This document shows positions 54,589 through 64,000 of a DNA stretch of 64,000 nucleotides, piece after piece (positions within the stretch are counted from its first letter, which is position 1; each line of letters begins with the position of its first letter). The stretch lies in contig NZ_AONC01000004.1 of assembly GCF_000585215.1 (NCBI RefSeq), positions 1 through 64,000 of the forward strand, written 5' to 3'. Position numbers and translations under genes: made by a program. Source of the stretch: Imhoffiella purpurea (GTDB lineage: Bacteria; Pseudomonadota; Gammaproteobacteria; Chromatiales; Chromatiaceae). The notes beneath the pieces are model-generated. The model made no database searches. It was not told where the DNA came from and worked only from the letters and a program-made list of their open reading frames with translations.

Positions 54589-56556
54589 TTAGCGTTCGCG
54601 TGTGACAGGTTCGAATGCGGCGGCGGTCGCGGCGAAGTCGAATGCGGGCAGCTTGGGATAGAGCTGGCCCGAGAACTGGTCCGCCCATTCCACCCCGCGG
54701 GGCAGCCGCGCCTGCAGTGCCGAACCCGGTTTCGGGCCCGCCGATGACGGACCGGCCTGAAAGGCCGCCACGCCGCTGTAGCCGAAGAGCCCGTAGAACC
54801 CTTCGGCGCCATGGCTGCCCTGGCAGTTGAGCAGCGATGCGCGCGCGTCCAGCCCCGGAAGCGGCATATTCTGGCCGAACTTGTAGGGTTCGTCGAATGC
54901 CTCGAATGCATGGATCTGGACGCCCCTGGCGCGCGACCAGGCGAAGGCCCGGGTCAGGAAGGCGGCGCTCATGTCCGGGCTGCAATAGCGGTGGAGGATG
55001 GCGAGTCCCTCCGTTTCCAGGCGCCATGGATCGCGCTCGATGTGCTCGGCGAGACGGGCGATGGCCGAATCGGCCGGTGGATTCGGGTTGCCATGGCCGG
55101 GCAGATTGAAGGGGATGCCGTTGCTGGGGTGTCCGATCTCGCCGATCATCAGCTCGATGGGTCTGTCCCCGGCGAGCGTGGCGACACTCTGACTCAGGCG
55201 CTCCCATTGGATGTCGAGCTCGCCCGTCTCTGGGGCGAAGAAGGTGTCCCAGTCTCCGCTGCGCGCCGCGATCTCCAGCGCTTCCGGGCTCGGATAGATG
55301 TTCTCCATCAGAAAATCCACCTCGCCGAGGAGCCGGGTCGCGTCTCGGGTGAACCGACGGATGGCGGGATCCGTGGCGTTCGGGTCCAAGAGCCGAAACC
55401 GGTTGCCGCGGACCCCGACCGCGAGTCCGAGTCCGGCGAAATCGCCGCCGGGCGCCATCTGGGCCTTGGCGAAGCGGACCATCTCGGTGGTCTGTTCCGT
55501 GGGCGTCCGCAGCGTGCCGCTCTTGGTCGCCGGAACGGCGTATTCGTTGCCGACGATCAGGTGGGTGACCGTGCCCGGAAAGCGGTCGTTGGCGATCCGG
55601 GCCTGGGCGAGCGCGGCGAGGATGGCGAAGCGCATGCGATCGTTGATCAGGGATCCGGCGACCGCGACGTTCTCCACCCCCTGCGCGATGGTCAGCAGCG
55701 GCTTGCCGGCGCGCGCGTTGATCTCGGCCGCGGCGAGCGCGATCTGGCCGTTGGCATCCCCGGCGAAGAAGCCCGGATTGAGTCTGGCGTCCGGCTCGTC
55801 CTGGCGGGCCGGGGCGAAGAGCCGGAGATCCACCCGGTCGAGCGCCAGGTCTTGTCCCGGGGTGCCGCGTGTCCGGACGCGGACGCCCTTCGGATCCGGT
55901 TTCACATAGACCGATGTGGGCGGGAAATAGAAGTTGATCTCGTCGGTGCTGCGGTCGGTCGTGGGTGGCGAGCCGTTTCCCGGATGGAAGCTGACCCGGT
56001 TGTCGGTCCACACGGGCATGGTGGCATAGCCCCGGCCGTCGATCTCGCTCCAGTATCCCGCCTGAAATCCCGCGCCATAGGTCGCGAGCCGGAGCGGCGC
56101 GCCCTCGGCGGCCTCGGCCAGAAAGGCGAGCTGGCGGAACACGGATGCCTGATGGTCGACCTCCCGGGCCGGCAGGGGCACCTTGCCCTCGAAGCGTCTG
56201 AACAGGGTCCGGCTCCATTGGGCGTCGGTGGCGCCGCGCAGTGCCGTTGCGGCGAATTCGAGACGGCTGTCGGCCTCAATGTTCATCAGGCGTCCCGCTG
56301 CATCGAAATAGAGATGGACGTGGCGTTGGGCGCGCAGCAGCGAGCGCTCCGGATCCTCGATCGAAAGGCCGCCCTTGTAGGTGTTGAACGACGGGGTATA
56401 GAAGCGATCGCTCGCGTAGGGGTTGTCCGGGAATTGGCTCCATTGGCCGACGTAGGGCTGATAGGCCAGGCCCATCTGGGGCGCTGCGCCCAGTGCGGAG
56501 GACAGCCAGGCGATGCAGGCGAGTGGAAGGAGGCGGTTCGGCATGATGGATGGCAT
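54589..56556 (-). CDS. Secreted GH17-like glycoside hydrolase
   Basis: 655 residues. Signal peptide (LLPLACIAWLSSALGA). Residues about 30-300 are of unassigned type. The C-terminal half matches the GH17 endo-beta-1,3-glucanase barrel: VGNEY with putative acid/base Glu338 and IGEIGHPSNG with putative nucleophile Glu473, which corresponds to ETGWPS in plant enzymes. Likely acts on beta-glucan in the periplasm, for example osmoregulated glucans, or outside. ATG at 56556; 56544 also possible. Confidence 0.78.
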   Translation of the reverse strand: MPSIMPNRLLPLACIAWLSSALGAAPQMGLAYQPYVGQWSQFPDNPYASDRFYTPSFNTYKGGLSIEDPERSLLRAQRHVHLYFDAAGRLMNIEADSRLEFAATALRGATDAQWSRTLFRRFEGKVPLPAREVDHQASVFRQLAFLAEAAEGAPLRLATYGAGFQAGYWSEIDGRGYATMPVWTDNRVSFHPGNGSPPTTDRSTDEINFYFPPTSVYVKPDPKGVRVRTRGTPGQDLALDRVDLRLFAPARQDEPDARLNPGFFAGDANGQIALAAAEINARAGKPLLTIAQGVENVAVAGSLINDRMRFAILAALAQARIANDRFPGTVTHLIVGNEYAVPATKSGTLRTPTEQTTEMVRFAKAQMAPGGDFAGLGLAVGVRGNRFRLLDPNATDPAIRRFTRDATRLLGEVDFLMENIYPSPEALEIAARSGDWDTFFAPETGELDIQWERLSQSVATLAGDRPIELMIGEIGHPSNGIPFNLPGHGNPNPPADSAIARLAEHIERDPWRLETEGLAILHRYCSPDMSAAFLTRAFAWSRARGVQIHAFEAFDEPYKFGQNMPLPGLDARASLLNCQGSHGAEGFYGLFGYSGVAAFQAGPSSAGPKPGSALQARLPRGVEWADQFSGQLYPKLPAFDFAATAAAFEPVTRER

Positions 56557-56582
56557 CCGTGGTCGGCGTGTCTCCGGTCGGA

Positions 56583-57137
56583 TCAGCGGCGGGTGCCCCG
56601 GCGGTCTTTGTCCGGGTTGCGCAGCAGCACGTAGACGGCGCCCGTGCCGCCGTCGCGCTGGGTCGCCGAGCAGAATGCCTGCACCTGGTCGTAGAGACGC
56701 AGCCAATAGTTGATCTTGCTCTTGAGTACCGGCTGGCGCCCGGAGGAGCGGCGCCCCTTGCCGTGGATGATGCGGGCGCAGCGCACGCGGCGGTGCCGGC
56801 ATTCGGCGAGAAACTCGCCGAGAAGGTGTCGGGCGTGCTCGGCGTAGAGTCCGTGCATGTCGACCTCCAGTCCGACATCGATCGCCCCGCGCTGGAGGTC
56901 GGCCAACACACGGTGCTGGATGCCGGGGCGGGCGAACAGCAGGTACTCGGGGGTTTCGACCTGGGCTTCGGAGAGTCCGTCCGAGGTCTCTGCGTCCGGG
57001 AATTCGGCCTCCTTGGGGCGCGGTATCGGGGGCGGTTTGCGGCGGTAGGGCTCGGCCGCCTCGGGTGTCAGGCGCGCAATGCCATCGACCTCCTCGCGAA
57101 ACAATTCCAGGTCGGATTCTTGGATTTGTTTCTTCAT
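56583..57137 (-). CDS. Smr-domain protein
   Basis: 184 residues. C-terminal Smr domain (VDMHGLYAEHARHLL, RIIHGKGRRS) with the LDxHG-like and HGxG motifs of Smr nucleases. N-terminal half low complexity, Pro/Arg/Glu-rich. Similar to SmrA/YdaL-type DNA endonucleases of gammaproteobacteria; SmrB-type action on stalled ribosomes is another possibility. ATG at 57137. The next gene follows after 26 bp. Confidence 0.9.
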   Translation of the reverse strand: MKKQIQESDLELFREEVDGIARLTPEAAEPYRRKPPPIPRPKEAEFPDAETSDGLSEAQVETPEYLLFARPGIQHRVLADLQRGAIDVGLEVDMHGLYAEHARHLLGEFLAECRHRRVRCARIIHGKGRRSSGRQPVLKSKINYWLRLYDQVQAFCSATQRDGGTGAVYVLLRNPDKDRRGTRR

Positions 57138-57446
57138 GACGGGGTATGGCGACTGCGTCTCATCGGGAATGCGCTGTAGTATATCAGTGACAGCTGGCGG
57201 GGGACTCGGTTGCAAGCGTCGTCCGTCTCTCCCGGCAGTTGCAGAAATGCATCGGCGTCGATGTCCCGTGGCGAGGATGTCGGACAGGACGCTTTTGGGT
57301 ATGATCTCAAAGCTTCACCGTCGCCTTGATCGGGGCGGCCGGTCACCGTTCAGCCTATCGCGGGATGCGAATGTCATCGGCTGTGCGGATGGGTCGCGTC
57401 CTTGCCAACGATCCGTGCGTCAGCCATAAGGGGCAGTCTCAAGCTC
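57138..57446. other. Divergent intergenic region Smr / surE
   Basis: 309 bp between two diverging genes. No gene or clear promoter pair was recognised; both promoters must lie here. Confidence 0.5.
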
Positions 57447-58196
57447 ATGAAGATCCTCGTCAGCAACGACGACGGCTATCAGTCGCCAGGATTGATCGCG
57501 CTCGCCGACGCGCTCGGCCAACTCGGAGAGGTCTCGGTCGTGGCGCCGGAGCGCGACCGCAGCGGCGCCAGCAATTCGCTCACGCTCGAGGTTCCGCTGC
57601 GGGCCAAGCGCATGGACAACGGTTACATCCGTGTCGACGGCACGCCGACCGATTGCGTGCACCTGGCGCTCACCGGGCTGGCCGAATCCGATCCCGATAT
57701 CGTGGTCGCCGGCATCAATCACGGACCCAATCTCGGCGATGACGTTCTCTATTCGGGGACCGTCGCGGCGGCGACCGAGGGGCGTTTCCTGGGACTGCCC
57801 TCGATGGCCGTATCCATCGCGGCCTATGAGCCGCGCCATCTCGACACCGCGGCGCGCGTGGCGGTCCAGCTGGTCTCGCGGTTGCGCGAGACGCCGCTGG
57901 AGCCGAGCACCATCCTCAACGTGAACGTTCCCGACCGGCCCTTCGAGGAACTCGCCGGCTTCCGGGCGACGCGTCTGGGCCACAGACACAAGGCCGAGCC
58001 AGTGGTGTCCGCGCGGGATCCGCGGGGACGCACCATCTATTGGGTCGGCCCCGCGGGGCACGAGCAGGACGCGGGGCCGGGTACGGACTTCCACGCGGTG
58101 CGCAGCGGCCATGTGTCCATCACCCCCTTGCAGGTCGACCTCACCCGACACTCTGCGCTCGAATCGCTGGGGCGCTGGCTGGCGACATGCAATTGA
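57447..58196 (+). CDS. surE: 5'/3'-nucleotidase SurE
   Basis: 249 residues. Metal site [10 protein letters not shown] near the N-terminus (Asp8, Asp9), then [15 protein letters not shown] and [19 protein letters not shown]. Removes phosphate from nucleoside monophosphates under stress. ATG at 57447 gives the standard [10 protein letters not shown] start. First gene of surE-pcm-nlpD-rpoS. Confidence 0.96.
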   Translation: MKILVSNDDGYQSPGLIALADALGQLGEVSVVAPERDRSGASNSLTLEVPLRAKRMDNGYIRVDGTPTDCVHLALTGLAESDPDIVVAGINHGPNLGDDVLYSGTVAAATEGRFLGLPSMAVSIAAYEPRHLDTAARVAVQLVSRLRETPLEPSTILNVNVPDRPFEELAGFRATRLGHRHKAEPVVSARDPRGRTIYWVGPAGHEQDAGPGTDFHAVRSGHVSITPLQVDLTRHSALESLGRWLATCN

Positions 58197-58858
58197 TGGC
58201 GGAACCATTCGATCTGGGGATCGGGATGACCTCCCGGCGAACGCGCGAGCGACTGATCGGGCGCTTGTCCGAGGCCGGTATCCATTCCCAGGAGGTTCTG
58301 CAGGTGATGCGTCATCTGCCGCGCCATCTGTTCGTCGACGAGGCCCTGGCCAGTCGGGCCTATGAGGATTCGGCGTTGCCGATCGGGCATGGCCAGACCA
58401 TTTCCCAGCCCTATACGGTCGCGCTCATGACACAGGCGCTGATCGCGCGCGGCCGGCCGGACACGGTGCTCGAGATCGGCACCGGATCCGGATTCCAGAC
58501 GGCGGTCCTGGCCTCGCTGGTACGCCGGGTCTACAGCGTCGAGCGCGTGCGCGAGCTGCTCGATCGCGCCCAGGAGCGACTGGTGGCGCTCAAGATGCGC
58601 AATATCCGCCTTCGTCATGGCGACGGCGCCCAGGGCTGGCGCGAATACGCGCCTTTCCAGGGCATCATGGTGACCGCCGCCCCACGCGGCGTTCCTCGGA
58701 TGCTCGCCGAGCAGTTGGCGCCGGGCGGTGTGATGGTCATGCCTATCGGCGAGGAGAGCCAGCAGATGCTGGTGCGTGTGGTCCGGGGCGAGGATGGCTT
58801 CGAGCAGGAGATCCTGGATTCGGCCAGCTTCGTGCCCTTGTTGAGCGGGGTCTCCTGA
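58187..58858 (+). CDS. pcm: Protein-L-isoaspartate O-methyltransferase
   Basis: 223 residues. SAM-binding [16 protein letters not shown], upstream [12 protein letters not shown], and the C-terminal [13 protein letters not shown]. Repairs isoaspartyl residues in aged proteins. The ATG at 58187 overlaps surE by 10 bp; the ATG at 58196, which overlaps the stop by one base, is an alternative. Confidence 0.95.
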   Translation: MQLMAEPFDLGIGMTSRRTRERLIGRLSEAGIHSQEVLQVMRHLPRHLFVDEALASRAYEDSALPIGHGQTISQPYTVALMTQALIARGRPDTVLEIGTGSGFQTAVLASLVRRVYSVERVRELLDRAQERLVALKMRNIRLRHGDGAQGWREYAPFQGIMVTAAPRGVPRMLAEQLAPGGVMVMPIGEESQQMLVRVVRGEDGFEQEILDSASFVPLLSGVS

Positions 58859-59029
58859 TGGTCGGGGAGGCCGTCTGACGGATTGATGCGGACGGGATTC
58901 GAGCCCCGTCCCCCGGATATCTCTCATGCGGGAGAAGGCATGCTGGATGAAGACCAGGATCAAACGCTCGATCCGATCTTGTTCCGGGCGTTTCGGTCCC
59001 CATTCTCTTGGACGTGCCGCAGACGATCC

Positions 59030-59806
59030 ATGGCCCTGATCCTGTTCCTGTCCGCGCTGGTCGGTACGGCGATCTGGCTGGCCGGCTGCGCCTCGCGCCA
59101 TCCTGCCCCCGTGTACGGATGGAACTGGACCGGCCCGGTTCCCGAGGGCTTCTATCTCGTGCGCCAGGGGGATAGCCTGAGCGTGATCGCGGAACGCTTG
59201 AATATCAGCAGTCGCAGACTGGCGAAATGGAATCGTCTGGAACCCCCTTTCACCATCTATGCCGATACCCTGCTGCGAATCGCGCCTCCCGGCAAGGCCC
59301 CGCCGCGTCGTCTGGCCCCGGTGGCCGCGGCTCCCGGGGCCGATTCGCCGCCTGCGGCAACGCGCCGTTCGGTCGGGCGTCAAGCGAAGGGGGGCGACCT
59401 GGAAGGCGCCGGCAGTCGTCGCGCGGCATCCGGAGTCGTTTGGTCCTGGCCGCTCGATGGCCCCTTGATCCAGACGTTCAGGGAGGGCGACCGGACGCAC
59501 TCGGGGATCCGGATCGGCGGCGCCCCCGGTGATACCATTCGGGCGACGGCCGATGGTCAGGTCGTCTACAGCGGCGGTGGACTCAAGGGTTACGGCAACC
59601 TTATCATCGTCAAGCATAACGATAAGTATCTGAGCGCCTATGGCTTCAATCGCCGGCTATTGGTGGTCGAGGGGGAGAGCGTCAAGCGCGGGCAGGCAGT
59701 GGCGGAGATCGGGCAGGGCGGCGAGGGCCGATACCTGCTGCATTTCGAGGTGCGCCGCAACGGAACGGCTGTCGACCCCATACTCTACCTGCCCCCGCGC
59801 AACTGA
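59030..59806 (+). CDS. nlpD: NlpD-type LysM-M23 lipoprotein
   Basis: 258 residues. Lipobox LAGC (Cys19), LysM peptidoglycan-binding domain (about 40-85; [17 protein letters not shown]) and M23 peptidase-like domain (about 140-255). The usual catalytic His residues (HxxxD and HxH) are partly replaced: the segments read HSGIRIGG and LLHFEV. It therefore should activate an amidase (AmiC) more than cut peptidoglycan. ATG at 59030; an earlier ATG at 58940 would bury the signal. rpoS follows after 23 bp, and its promoter is often inside nlpD. Confidence 0.93.
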   Translation: MALILFLSALVGTAIWLAGCASRHPAPVYGWNWTGPVPEGFYLVRQGDSLSVIAERLNISSRRLAKWNRLEPPFTIYADTLLRIAPPGKAPPRRLAPVAAAPGADSPPAATRRSVGRQAKGGDLEGAGSRRAASGVVWSWPLDGPLIQTFREGDRTHSGIRIGGAPGDTIRATADGQVVYSGGGLKGYGNLIIVKHNDKYLSAYGFNRRLLVVEGESVKRGQAVAEIGQGGEGRYLLHFEVRRNGTAVDPILYLPPRN

Positions 59807-59829
59807 GCTTTCCGGCATCGTGGAGAGAG

Positions 59830-60858
59830 ATGGATATGCCAACCGCCAAAGATCGCGATCTGAACGAGAGCTCGGCGGAGCTCGACAGCGAGTCCCTGCT
59901 ATTGATGGGTGGGGATGTCGATTCGAGCGAAACGGATAGCGATGAGGGTACCGGTTCGGGAACCGAGGAGTCTCTCGAGACGGAAGAGGTCGAGTCCACG
60001 ACGGAGCGCTATGCCTCCGGAGAGACCGATTTCGATGCCACGCGTCTGTATCTGAACGAGATCGGCGAGTCCAAACTGCTGACCGCCGAGGAAGAGGTGT
60101 ACTACGCCCGCCGGGCACAGGCCGGCGACAACGCGGCACGTCAGCGGATGATCGTCAGCAACCTGCGGCTGGTGGTGAAGATCGCGCGCCGCTACCTCAA
60201 CCGCGGACTGCCGCTGCTCGATCTGATCGAGGAGGGCAATCTCGGACTCATCCGGGCGGTCGAGAAATTCGATCCCGAGCGCGGATTCCGCTTCTCGACC
60301 TATGCCACCTGGTGGATCCGCCAGACCATCGAGCGGGCGATCATGAATCAGACCCGCACGGTTCGACTGCCCATCCATGTCGTCAAGGAGATCAACGTCT
60401 ATCTCAAGGCGGCGCGCAAGCTCGCCCAGCGGCTCGATCACGAGCCGACGACGGAGGATATCGCCGGTCTTCTGGACAAGCCGATCGGGGACGTCAAGCG
60501 CATGCTCGGCCTGAACGAGCGGATCGCCTCGGTTGATACGCCCTACAGCAAGGATGCCGACAAGCCTCTCGTGGACATGCTGCAGGACGAGGCCGCGAAC
60601 GACCCCGCCGACCGGATACAGGACAACAACGTCCAGACCAATATCGAACACTGGTTGGGGAAGCTGAACGAAAAACAGCGCGAGGTGGTCGAGCGCCGTT
60701 TCGGTCTCCACGGCTATGAGTATTCGACCCTCGAAAGCGTGGCCCAGGAACTCGGGGTCACCCGCGAGCGTGTGCGTCAGATCCAGATGGACGCCTTGAG
60801 GCGACTGCGCGATATCCTCGAAAAGGAAGGCTTTTCGGTCGATTCGTTCTTCAAGTGA
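59830..60858 (+). CDS. rpoS: Stationary-phase sigma factor RpoS
   Basis: 342 residues. Acidic N-terminal region 1.1, then sigma-70 regions: [11 protein letters not shown] (1.2), [20 protein letters not shown] with [13 protein letters not shown] (2), VHVVKEI-like [12 protein letters not shown] (3) and [18 protein letters not shown] (4.2). Directs stationary-phase and stress transcription. ATG at 59830 following nlpD. Confidence 0.96.
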   Translation: MDMPTAKDRDLNESSAELDSESLLLMGGDVDSSETDSDEGTGSGTEESLETEEVESTTERYASGETDFDATRLYLNEIGESKLLTAEEEVYYARRAQAGDNAARQRMIVSNLRLVVKIARRYLNRGLPLLDLIEEGNLGLIRAVEKFDPERGFRFSTYATWWIRQTIERAIMNQTRTVRLPIHVVKEINVYLKAARKLAQRLDHEPTTEDIAGLLDKPIGDVKRMLGLNERIASVDTPYSKDADKPLVDMLQDEAANDPADRIQDNNVQTNIEHWLGKLNEKQREVVERRFGLHGYEYSTLESVAQELGVTRERVRQIQMDALRRLRDILEKEGFSVDSFFK

Positions 60859-61136
60859 GCGATCGGCTCCGGATCTCCCCGGCCGCTCTCTTGAGATGGT
60901 GTCGATAGGCTATATATCCCATCCGCTCATGCCTGTTTTTGCCCGCGCCGCGGTTCCAGGACGACTGGCTCGGGCGCCGCTTCGATCGTCTCGATAAACG
61001 CGTTCCTTGTTGCTCTTCGGTCGATGTTCCGTCGATGCGGGCTCCTCGGAGTCCAGGGAGCGAGGCAGCGAGTCCTGCGGCTGGATTGCCTCGATCACAC
61101 GAATCTATTCCCACGCGGTCTCCTTGGGAGGGGTCT

Positions 61137-62588
<1,452 letters not shown>

Positions 62589-62605
62589 TCCGAGGAGTCG
62601 CACTC

Positions 62606-63352
62606 ATGTCCGAAGCAAAGGTGAAACCGAAGGGCTTCCAGGAATGGATGGAGATCAACATCTGGGCACTTCTGATCGTTCTGGGGCTCGTGCTCTCCGT
62701 GGGCGGATTGGTCGAGATCGTGCCGCTCTTCTTCATGAAGAACACCCTGGAGCACACCAAATTTCCGGAGATCGTCTGGGACAAGAGCGGCAGGGAGCCG
62801 ATCGTCACGGTCGACGAGGCCGGCAAGACGGCCTGGAACTGGCAGCCGGGAGACGGGGTGCGTCCCTATACGGCCGTCGAGGTGGCCGGGCGCGACATCT
62901 TCCAGCGCGAGGGCTGCTATCTCTGCCACTCGCAGATGATCCGGCCCTTCCGCGACGAGAAGGAGCGCTATGGTCATTATTCCCTCGCCTCCGAGTCCAT
63001 CTTCGACCACCCCTTCCAGTGGGGATCCAAGCGCACCGGACCCGATCTGGCCCGGGTCGGCGGCAAATACTCGGACGAGTGGCACCGTCAGCACCTGCGC
63101 GATCCGCGGGCGCTGGTTCCGGAATCGGTGATGCCGGGCTATCCGTGGCTCGACGAGTCCTATGTCAACGGAAAGAGCGTCAGACGCCATATGAAGGGTC
63201 TGCGTCTGGTCGGCGTGCCTTACTCCGACGCCGATGTCGAGTCCGCCCCGGCCCTGCTCGAGGGCAAGACCGAGATGGACGCGCTGGTCGCCTATCTGCA
63301 GGTCCTGGGCACCATGGTCAAGCTCGATGATTCGAAGGCCTATCGTGAATAG
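62606..63352 (+). CDS. ccoO: cbb3 oxidase subunit II
   Basis: 248 residues. One N-terminal membrane anchor (about 18-40) and haem c motif CYLCH (residues 104-108), with Met ligand candidates in [10 protein letters not shown] or SVMPGYPWL. Passes electrons from CcoP to CcoN. Starts 17 bp after ccoN; the end overlaps ccoQ by 8 bp. Confidence 0.96.
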   Translation: MSEAKVKPKGFQEWMEINIWALLIVLGLVLSVGGLVEIVPLFFMKNTLEHTKFPEIVWDKSGREPIVTVDEAGKTAWNWQPGDGVRPYTAVEVAGRDIFQREGCYLCHSQMIRPFRDEKERYGHYSLASESIFDHPFQWGSKRTGPDLARVGGKYSDEWHRQHLRDPRALVPESVMPGYPWLDESYVNGKSVRRHMKGLRLVGVPYSDADVESAPALLEGKTEMDALVAYLQVLGTMVKLDDSKAYRE

Positions 63353-63557
63353 TCTGGCGGACTATTTCCAAACCGACTGGCAGGCGATGACGCTCAACGA
63401 CTGGATCGGGACCATTCTGACGGTCGTCGTCTTCCTGCTCATGATCGTGGCCTATTTCCAGGTCTTCCGTCCGAAGAATCGGGAGCGGCTCGAATCCAAG
63501 AAGCACATCCTGTTCGACGAGGACGAGCACAACGGAGACAACGATGGCGGACAATAA
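63345..63557 (+). CDS. ccoQ: cbb3 oxidase assembly/stability subunit
   Basis: 70 residues from a GTG at 63345. One membrane helix ([19 protein letters not shown]) followed by [18 protein letters not shown], typical of CcoQ/FixQ. It stabilises the complex. Overlaps ccoO by 8 bp and ccoP by 14 bp. Confidence 0.9.
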   Translation: MNSLADYFQTDWQAMTLNDWIGTILTVVVFLLMIVAYFQVFRPKNRERLESKKHILFDEDEHNGDNDGGQ

Positions 63558-64000
63558 TCCCTTTCCCGGCGAGAACAATACCGGCCACATCTGGGACGAG
63601 AATCTGCGCGAGCTGAAGAATCCGCCTCCGCGCTGGTGGATGATCGGGCTGTGGGCGTCGATTCTCTGGGTCGCCGGCTACACCATCCTCTATCCCTCCT
63701 GGCCCGTCGGACAGGAACCGACCCAGGGTATCCTCGGCTGGAGCCAGATCAAGGAATACCAAAGCGGACTCGAGAAGGTGGCGGCCAAGCGCGCCGAGTT
63801 CGAGGACCAGATCAAGGGCATGACCGTTAACGAGATCATCGCCGATCCCGGCCTGACCCAGTACACCCTGGCCTCCGCCAAGGTACTCTTCGGCGACAAC
63901 TGCTCCGCCTGTCACGGCAGCGGCGGTCAGGGCAATCCGGGCTATCCGGTCCTGGCCGACGACGACTGGCTCTATGGCGGCACCACGGGCAAGATCGCCG
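63544..64000 (+). CDS. ccoP: cbb3 oxidase dihaem subunit III (partial, runs off the window)
   Basis: 152 residues visible. N-terminal HIWDENLRELKNPPPRWW and one membrane helix (about 33-50), then the first haem motif CSACH (residues 120-124). The second haem and the C-terminus are beyond the window. Electron entry subunit of cbb3 oxidase. ATG at 63544. Confidence 0.95.
   Translation, partial: MADNNPFPGENNTGHIWDENLRELKNPPPRWWMIGLWASILWVAGYTILYPSWPVGQEPTQGILGWSQIKEYQSGLEKVAAKRAEFEDQIKGMTVNEIIADPGLTQYTLASAKVLFGDNCSACHGSGGQGNPGYPVLADDDWLYGGTTGKIA

Overview
The window is a GC-rich stretch of a gammaproteobacterial chromosome. Gene content points to a purple sulfur bacterium (Chromatiaceae or a close relative): a surE-pcm-nlpD-rpoS block, aroA-cmk-rpsA-ihfB, sufBCD with sufT, cbb3 oxidase genes, archaeal-type cobinamide salvage (cbiZ-cbiB), multihaem NapC-type cytochrome and an acetylene-hydratase-like molybdo/tungsto-enzyme. 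No photosynthesis or sulfur-oxidation gene lies in the window, so the family assignment is an inference. I saw no rRNA, tRNA, CRISPR array or intact transposon.

The most interesting region is the left end (1-2.6 kb). It carries a diversity-generating retroelement (DGR) locus. A target gene with a STAND-type remnant and an FGE/C-type-lectin-fold domain ends in a 123-bp variable repeat (VR, 1541-1663). An adenine-rich copy, the template repeat (TR, 1844-1966), lies 180 bp downstream. The two copies differ at 16 positions and every one is an A in the TR; the other 99 non-A and 8 A positions are identical. Next to the TR, on the opposite strand, is the C-terminal two thirds of an Avd accessory protein, cut off at about 2338. 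The cut coincides with the start of a HicB antitoxin fragment on the plus strand. No reverse transcriptase is visible, so either the cassette has decayed by deletion or it depends on an RT outside the window.

Layout of the rest. 2.7-4.8 kb (minus): SDR, Cys-rich unknown, hslR, grxC. 4.9-9.9 kb: pepN, a TraR/DksA-like zinc finger gene, lptF and small genes. 10-18.5 kb: SEC-C protein, srkA kinase, a lipoprotein, a membrane protein, then a three-gene sensory operon (binding protein, hybrid histidine kinase, REC-GGDEF diguanylate cyclase). 19.5-23.6 kb: suf operon without sufS. 23.7-28.7 kb: an alkaline-phosphatase-superfamily enzyme, a stand-alone CZB zinc protein, and the Mo/W oxidoreductase with an unknown partner. 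28.7-33.7 kb: yhbY, aroA-cmk-rpsA-ihfB. 33.8-38.4 kb: phoBR, putP, Nudix hydrolase. 38.5-41.4 kb: PAP2 phosphatase, O-antigen ligase-like protein, secreted FGE-domain protein. 41.7-45 kb: DUF4405 membrane protein, ParD-like/zeta-type toxin-antitoxin pair, CWC protein, two cytochromes c. 45-53.7 kb: cbiZ-cbiB, GH57, HDOD-GAF-GGDEF regulator, murJ, rpsT. 53.7-64 kb: lgt, a GH17-like secreted hydrolase, Smr protein, surE-pcm-nlpD-rpoS, ccoNOQP (ccoP runs off the end).

Functional themes are envelope biogenesis (lptF, lgt, murJ, PAP2/ligase), cyclic-di-GMP signalling (two active-looking diguanylate cyclases), Fe-S and cofactor supply (suf, cbiZ/cbiB), low-oxygen respiration (cco), and an accessory left edge with the DGR and TA remnants.
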